Assembly: GCA_023375675.1 (NCBI GenBank) | Contig: JALQBC010000007.1 | Location: forward strand, 1,410,257-1,474,256 | Direction: 5' to 3' | Origin: Cytospora piceicola | Lineage: Eukaryota; Ascomycota; Sordariomycetes; Diaporthales; Cytosporaceae | DNA length: 64,000 bases | Part shown: piece by piece, positions 57,431 to 64,000 of the stretch | Layout of the letters: every line of letters begins with the position of its first letter | How positions within the stretch are numbered: position 1 is the stretch's first letter | Translations under genes and position numbers: made by a program | Notes under the pieces: generated by a model | What the model was told of the DNA's origin: nothing | Database searches by the model: none | What the model saw: only the letters and a program-made list of their open reading frames with translations

Positions 57431-58139
57431 TATCTACCTATTAAAGGTTACTAACGAGCTACTCTTTTAGGCTTAAGGTCTTTACGGCTAGATAATAACT
57501 AAACGCTTTTAGGTTAAAATCTATATTAAAAAGCTATAATAGCTTTAAGAATAGGCCTCGGCCTTATACCTTAGCAGGCGATTAATCTACCGGTTTTAAA
57601 GTAGACGGTAGTAATTCGTATATTATAATTTAAACTTAAACGAGGTTAAATACTTTATAAGACAGTCTTATAAGCTATAGAGTAGCCTTATCGCTACGAT
57701 CTGCTAAAGGTAAGCCGTTTATTGTTTAGATTTCTTATTTTCTACCTTTTAAAGTATAAAAGAGGATTTTATCTTCTACTTTATAAAGTATAGAAGAGGA
57801 TCTATCTTTAAGTATTTAGTAGGCTCTTTTTTAGCCTATAGGTTTAAAGGTAGAGAAGATTTAACAGGTAGTAATTTACAATACTTTAAAACTAATAAAT
57901 GCTAGGTAAAAAGGCTAAAACTTAAGTACTATAAATAAGAATAGAGTTATAGTATATCTTTAAATATTCTTAAGTATTAAAAGTAATATAACTTTAATAA
58001 GTACTTTATAATTTAGTTATTTCCTTATAGTTATAAGCATATTTACAGTATATTATATTTATTTTTAAAGCCTATAGTGTTTAGACGCTAATAGGAATAC
58101 AGGTTAAAAGTAATAATACTTTTATATAAGTTAAAACGT

Positions 58140-59130
58140 AAAAAGCGTGCTTAACTACTAAGAATTAATATTTAGCCTAAAAGATTTACAATTAAAATCT
58201 GCTGTTATACCTGCTTCCGCTATAAAGATATTAGCCTTTATAAGCCGTATAATTACTATAACTCTATAAGAGGCTTAAAGTGTATATACTATACTAAGTA
58301 TTAGTACCTTAACTACGAGTTTATAAGTTACTGTAATTTTTTTATTTAGTTAGTTTATTAAAGTGTTAATTATTAACTTTTTTTTTTATAGGCGGAGCCT
58401 TTTTTAAAAGGTCTTTTATAGGATGTATATACTGTAAAAGCTGTGCTATAGTTAATTATCGACGGCTATAAACCTGTAATAAAGAAATCGGATTAATAAG
58501 GCTTAAAAGCGGCTTAAAGAAGACTTACTAAAGCTATTTATATTCTAATAAATATAAATACCTTACTAGCTTTACTTATATTTTCTAGCAGGTTAGAAAA
58601 GAAGGGCATAGATAGCTATACTTAAGATATAAGTCTTTTAATTTATCTGTTTTAAAAGCTTAAGTACTAATCCTTTTTATAATTATAGGAATACCGGTAC
58701 TATAAATTTTCTAAGTATCGCTACCGTTATTTTTAACGACTAATAACTCGAAACTTTAACTTACTTTTAAAGCTACTTAAAAAGTATAGTAGAAAGGTTA
58801 TAAAAAGAGAACTTACTAGGTTTTATAAGAGATAAGCGGTACTACGCTTTACTCTTAGTAATAGTAGTTTTCTTAAGTAGTTTAAAGATGTTTAAAGCTT
58901 TCTAAATATAGTAGGTAGAATACTAAAAACGTATAAAGGTAAAGGTAGACTGTTTTTAACGCTTAAAATTTAGATATAAACTAAGTTAAACTATAGTTTA
59001 GTCTTTAAAGCCGAGGTAATTAAGATTTAAGACAGTTTAAAGGAAAGCGGTAAGGATTAAAAGCGATAATTAAAATAGTAACAGTAAATAAAAGAGAAAT
59101 AAGCCTTAAATTAAAAAAAGTAATAACTAA
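58140..59130 (+). pseudogene. RIP-degraded coding-like tract, Cys-rich start
   Basis: One frame from about 58140 shows peptide-like composition (CCYTCFRYKDISLYK, then RGLKCIYYTKY) interrupted mainly by TAA/TAG codons, as expected if CAA, CAG or TGG codons were mutated by RIP. A GTAATTTTT...TTATAG stretch at about 58334-58391 could be a fossil intron, after which a Lys/Arg-rich frame continues. No family identified. Confidence 0.4.
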
Positions 59131-59334
59131 ACTTAAAGTAAAATAAAAACATTTATAATATAAAATATAAAACGTAGTAAAAGTACTATAAACAGAAACT
59201 TAACTATTATCTTACTATGAAAATTATAATATCCTTTTAAGTAATATCTCTTTATAAGCGGTTAAATAAAATAATTTCTTTTTAAAAAAACTAAGCTATT
59301 TCTTAAAGAATAATTTTAAAGTCTGTTTTTTTTA

Positions 59335-62300
59335 AGTTTAAGGTAAGTATACTTTTATAGTTTAAAGTAAGTATACTTTTAAAGTTTAAAGTAAGTATAC
59401 TTTTATAGTTTAAAGTAAGTATACTTTTATAGTTTAAAGTAAGTATACTTTTATAGTTTAAAGTAAATATACTTTTAAAGTTTAAGGTAAGTATACTTTT
59501 ATAATTTAAAGTAAATATACTTTTATAGTTTAAGGTAAATATACTTTTATAGTCTAAAGTAAGTATACTTTTATAGTTTAAAGTAAGTATACTTTTAAAG
59601 TTTAAGGTAAGTATACTTTTATAGTTTAAGGTAAGTATACTTTTATAGTTTAAAGTAAGTATATTTATATTTAAATATAGACTTATCTGTTAGATTTTTT
59701 TAAACCTATATTTTAATACCTTCCTAATACTTTTACGCCTTAAAATTAATCTAATAAGCTTTATAAATGCTAATTTACGCTAGAATATAAAAGAAAAGGC
59801 CTTAAGTATATTAAGTAAAAGTTTAAGGTAAGTATACTTTTAAAGTTTAAGGTAAGTATACTTTTATAGTTTAAGGTAAGTATACTTTTATAGTTTAAAG
59901 TAAGTATACTTATATTTAAATATAGACCTATCTGTTAGATTTTTTTAAACTTATATTTTAATGCTTTCTTAACACTTTTACGCCTTAAAATTAATCTAAT
60001 AAGCTTTATAAATACTAATTTACGTTAGAATATAAAGGAAGAGGCCTTAAGTATACTAAGTAAAAGTCTAAGGTAAGTATACTTTTAAAGTTTAAGGTAA
60101 GTATACTTATATTTAGATATAAACCTATCTGTTAGATTTTTTTAAACCTATATTTTAATACTTTCCCGGTACTTTTACGCTTTAAAATTAATCTAGTAAG
60201 CTTTATAAATGCTAATCTATACTAAAATATAGTAAAAGAGGCTTTAAGTATACTAAGTAAAAGTTTAAAGTAAGTATACTTTTATAGTTTAAGGTAAGTA
60301 TACTTTTATAGTTTAAAGTAAGTATACTTTTATAGTTTAAAGTAAGTATACTTTTATAGTTTAAGGTAAGTATACTTTTAAAGTTTAAGGTAAGTATATT
60401 CGTGCTAATCTAAGTTAAATATATAACTTAAATATAAACCTATTCGTTAGATTTTTTTAAACTTATATTTTAATACTTTCCCGGCACTTTTACATCTTAA
60501 AATTAATTTATTAAGCTTTATAAATGCTAATCTACGCTAAAATATAATAGAAAAGGCTTTAAGTATATTAGGTAATAGTTTAAGGTAAGTATACTTTTAA
60601 AGTTTAAAGTAAGTATACTTATATTTAAATGTAAACCTATTTGTTAGATTTTTTTAAACTTATATTTTAATGCCTTTCTAATACTTTTACGCCTTAAAAT
60701 TAATTTAATAAGCTTTATAAATACTAATCTACGCTAAAATATAAAGGAAAAAGCCTTAAGTATACTAGGTAACAGTTTAAAGTAAGTATACTTTTAAAGT
60801 TTAAGGTAAGTATACTTATATTTAAATATAGACTTATCTGTTAAATCTTTTTAAACCTATATTTTAATCTTTTCCCGGCACTTTTACGCCTTAAAATTAA
60901 TCTAACAGGCTTTATAAATGCTAATTTACATTAAAATATAATAGGAAAAGCCTTAAGTATATTAAGTAACAGTTTAAGGTAAGTATACTTTTAAAGTCTA
61001 AGGTAAGTATACTTATATTTAAATGTAAACCTATCTGTTAGATTTTTTTAAACCTATATTTTAATGCTTTCCTAATACTTTTACGCTTTAAAATTAATCT
61101 AGTAGGCTTTATAAATGCTAATTTACGTTAAAATATAGTAGAAAAAGCCTTAAGTATACTAAATAAAAGTTTAAAGTAAGTATACTTTTATAGTTTAAAG
61201 TAAGTATACTTTTATAGTTTAAAGTAAGTATACTTTTATAGTTTAAGGTAAGTATACTTTTATAATTTAAAGTAAGTATACTTTTATAGTTTAAAGTAAG
61301 TATACTTTTAAAGTTTAAAGTAAGTATATTTATATTTAAATACAGACTTATCTATTAGATTTTTTTAAACTTATATTTTAATGCTTTCCCGGCACTTTTA
61401 CGCTTTAAAATTAATCTAATAAGCTTTATAAATACTAATCTACACTAGAATATAAAAGGAAAGGCCTTAAGTATACTAAGTAATAGTTTAAAGTAAGTAT
61501 ACTTTTAAAGTCTAAGGTAAGTATACTTATATTTAAATATAAACTTATCTGTTAGATTTTTTTAAACTTATATTTTAGTACTTTCCCGGCACTTTTACAC
61601 TTTAAAATTAATTTAATAGGCTTTATAAATGCTAATCTACGTTAAAATATAATAAAAAAAGCTTTAAGTATACTAAGTAAAAGTTTAAAGTAAGTATACT
61701 TTTATAGTTTAAGGTAAGTATACTTTTATAGTTTAAAGTAAGTATACTTTTATAGTTTAAAGTAAGTATACTTTTATAGTTTAAAGTAAGTATACTTTTA
61801 AATTTAAAGTAAGTATACTTATATTAATTTAAGTTAAATATATAACTTAAATATAAACTTATTTATTAGATTTTTTTAAACTTATATTTTAATGCTTTCT
61901 TAACACTTTTACGCTTTAAAATTAATCTATTAAGCTTTATAAATGCTAATTTACGTTAAAATATAATAAGAGAAGCTTTAAGTATATTAAGTAAAAGTTT
62001 AAAGTAAGTATACTTTTATAGTTTAAAGTAAGTATATTTTTATAGTTTAAAGTAAGTATACTTTTATAGTTTAAAGTAAGTATACTTTTATAGTTTAAAG
62101 TAAGTATACTTTTAAAGTTTAAAGTAAGTATACTTATATTAATTTAAGTTAAATATATAACTTAAATATAAACTTATTTATTAAATTTTTTTAAACTTAT
62201 ATTTTAATACCTTCTCGATACTTTTACATTTTAAAATTAATCTAATAGGCTTTATAGATATTAATCTACGTTAGAATATAAAGAGAAAAGCTTTAAGTAT

Positions 62301-62765
62301 ACTAAGTAATAGTTTAAAGTAAGTATACTTTTAAAGTTTAAAGTAAGTATACTTTTATAATTTAAGGTAAGTATACTTTTATAGTTTAAAGTAAGTATAC
62401 TTTTAAAGTTTAAAGTAAGTATACTTATATTTAAATATAAATTTATTTATTAGATTTTTTTAAACTTATATTTTAATGCCTTTCCGGTACTTTTATACTT
62501 TAAAATTAATTTAATAAGCTATATAAATATTAATCTATACTAAAATATAAAAAAAAAGACCTTAAATATACTAAATAATAGTTTAAAGTAAGTATACTTT
62601 TAAAGTTTAAAGTAAGTATACTTATATTAATTTAAGTTAAATATTTAACTTAAATATAAACTTATCTATTAGAATTTTTTAAACTTAAATTTTAATACTT
62701 TCTTACTACTTTAATATATTAGAATTAATTTAACAAGCTTTATAAATGTTAATTTACGTTAAAAT
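59335..62765. repeat. Main subtelomeric array: 24-bp minisatellite in ~200-310-bp higher-order units
   Basis: Opens with about fourteen head-to-tail copies of a 24-bp unit (AGTTTAAAGTAAGTATACTTTTAT) at 59335-59670. Then 13 higher-order units follow, each with TTAGATTTTTTTAAAC (59688, 59935, 60133, 60447, 60643, 60838, 61036, 61346, 61550, 61865, 62180, 62447, 62668), a single-copy segment and two to seven 24-bp copies. Unit length varies through the number of 24-mers. The 24-mer contains the palindrome AAGTATACTT. Confidence 0.9.
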
Positions 62766-63894
62766 ATAATAAGTAAGTAGTTAAAGCTTTTAAGAAATTA
62801 GTATTCTTATATCTATTTAAGTATTATATATACTTTAACTATAAAATCGATTTATTTTTATTAAACTATTATTAGTATATATATACCGGGAGATAAGTTT
62901 AATATATATAAGTCGATTTTTTCGATTACTTATATAAATAAATTTATCGGCTTATATAAATATATATTAAAGCCTATTATAGCGTATTATAAGGTAAACT
63001 TATATCGGAAAAACTATAAGAAAATATATTAAAATAGCCTTTTTAAATAATAATATATAATTTTAAGTAGTTTAATAAAAGATTTAATACTTATACTATA
63101 AAAGATTTATAAACTTAATACTAATTAATAGCAGGTATTTAATAATAGTTAACACTACTTATAATACTACTTTTAATAAAATAATATACCTTATAATAGA
63201 TTTAATAATAGTTAATACTACTTATAATATTACTTTTAATAAAATAATATACTTTATAATAAATTTAATAATAATTAATACTACCTATAATACTACTTTT
63301 AATAAACTTATAATAGATTTAGTAGTAGTTAATACTACTTATAATACTACCTTTAATAAAATAATACGCCTTATAATAAATTTAATAGTAGTTAATACTA
63401 CTTATAATATTACCTTTAATAAAATAATATAACTTATAATAAATTTAATAATAATTAATACTACTTATAATACTACCTTTAATAAACTTATAATAAATTT
63501 AATAGTAGTTAATACTTTTTATAATACTACTTTTACTAGCCTTAGCCTTATTAATTAAAAGGCGTTACTTTTACTTAACGCTATTTTTAAGTAGCTTTTT
63601 ATTTAAGTTATATATATTACTTAAATATAAACTATATAAATTTCTTTAAAGTATAGCTAGTATATATATACTAAAAAATAAGTTTAATATATATAAGTTG
63701 ATTTTTTTAATTACCTATATAAATAAATTTATCGGCTTATATAAACGTATACTAAAGCCTATTATAACGTACTATAAGGTAAACCTATATCGGAAAGATT
63801 ATAAAAGGGCGTTCGAATTAAAGTAATAATGCCGGAGATAGAATTAATAGTAGTAACTTAAGTAGGGCTGTTTAGCTTACTAGATACCCTGTTT
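62765..63894. repeat. Telomere-proximal copy of the subtelomeric module
   Basis: Parallels 54665-56433: AAGTAGTTAAAGCTTTT, the GATAAGTTTAATATAT...TCGATTTTTTCGATTAC block (62891, degenerate again at 63677), a ~63-bp satellite (63120-63540), a GGCGTTAC link and GGGCTGTTTAGCTTACTAGATACCC right before the telomere. It has more T/A at positions where the internal copy keeps C/G. Confidence 0.85.
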
Positions 63895-64000
63895 TTAGGG
63901 TTAGGGTTAGGGTTAGGGTTAGGGTTAGGGTTAGGGTTAGGGTTAGGGTTAGGGTTAGGGTTAGGGTTAGGGTTAGGGTTAGGGTTAGGGTTAGGGTTAG
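63895..64000 (+). repeat. Telomere, (TTAGGG)n
   Basis: About 17.7 uninterrupted TTAGGG units run to the end of the window, G-rich strand toward the end, so this is a true right chromosome end. The array starts after GATACCCTGTTT. Confidence 0.99.

Larger units (their letters stand above)
56433..59334. other. Region unique to the internal module, decayed
   Basis: Less AT-extreme than its surroundings (words such as GCGGTT and GGCGG survive) and not repeated near the telomere. It contains a tandem duplication and a coding-like tract, listed separately, but no intact gene. Confidence 0.6.

Noticed and set aside
59335..62765. CRISPR-like array
   Set aside because: The 24-mers are head-to-tail with no unique spacers, and the genome is eukaryotic.

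Overview
This window is the right end of a chromosome of a filamentous ascomycete (Pezizomycotina). It ends in about 18 tandem TTAGGG repeats (63895-64000), with the G-rich strand running 5'->3' outward as expected for a right telomere. The genes have short introns (about 50-250 bp) with GTAAGT/GTGAGT donors, CTAAC/CTGAC branch sites and TAG/CAG acceptors. The families present (GH12, UstYa-like, fungal rhodopsin-domain membrane protein, GMC oxidoreductase, several P450s, Zn2Cys6 factor) are typical of this group. About 17 kb next to the telomere is extremely AT-rich and looks strongly mutated by repeat-induced point mutation (RIP).

Layout. 0.7-1.6 kb: secreted GH12 glucanase. 3.7-7.2 kb: three-exon gene for a long disordered protein with a C-terminal coiled coil. 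9.2-10.3 kb: charged tandem-repeat protein. 10.9-11.3 kb: intact 390-bp inverted-repeat element with a 9-bp target duplication. 11.7-12.8 kb: UstYa-like (DUF3328) protein. 15.6-17.1 kb: seven-helix rhodopsin-domain protein.

18-41.5 kb is a dense run of metabolic genes: GMC oxidoreductase, an 11-exon P450 of the ent-kaurene-oxidase-like type, Gfo/Idh/MocA dehydrogenase, an intronless benzoate-hydroxylase-like P450, a fungal transcription factor divergent from an inositol/sugar transporter, a NADPH-P450 reductase, an UNC93-like MFS protein and an SDR. It looks like a cluster: two P450s with their own reductase, several NAD(P)/FAD redox enzymes, two transporters and one regulator. No PKS, NRPS, terpene cyclase or prenyltransferase is visible, so it may be a catabolic or detoxification cluster, or the tailoring part of a pathway whose backbone gene lies elsewhere.

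42.8-45.8 kb holds two divergently transcribed genes of a family I do not recognise. Their proteins align weakly, but the last two introns sit at matching positions and phases, which makes them probable diverged paralogs. Three copies of a ~150-bp repeat lie between them. At 46.0-46.8 kb an MFS transporter pseudogene carries two TGG->TAG-type stops, marking the edge of the RIP zone.

46.8-63.9 kb: almost pure AT sequence, including a decayed LTR-retrotransposon-like element with ~1-kb direct repeats, then a subtelomeric module present twice (53.6-56.4 and 59.3-63.9 kb). The module consists of a 24-bp minisatellite nested in a larger unit, a ~63-bp satellite and a shared block, and it ends in a telomere-junction sequence. 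The internal copy ends in the same junction sequence without the telomere. Exon coordinates were derived by hand from frame and splice motifs.
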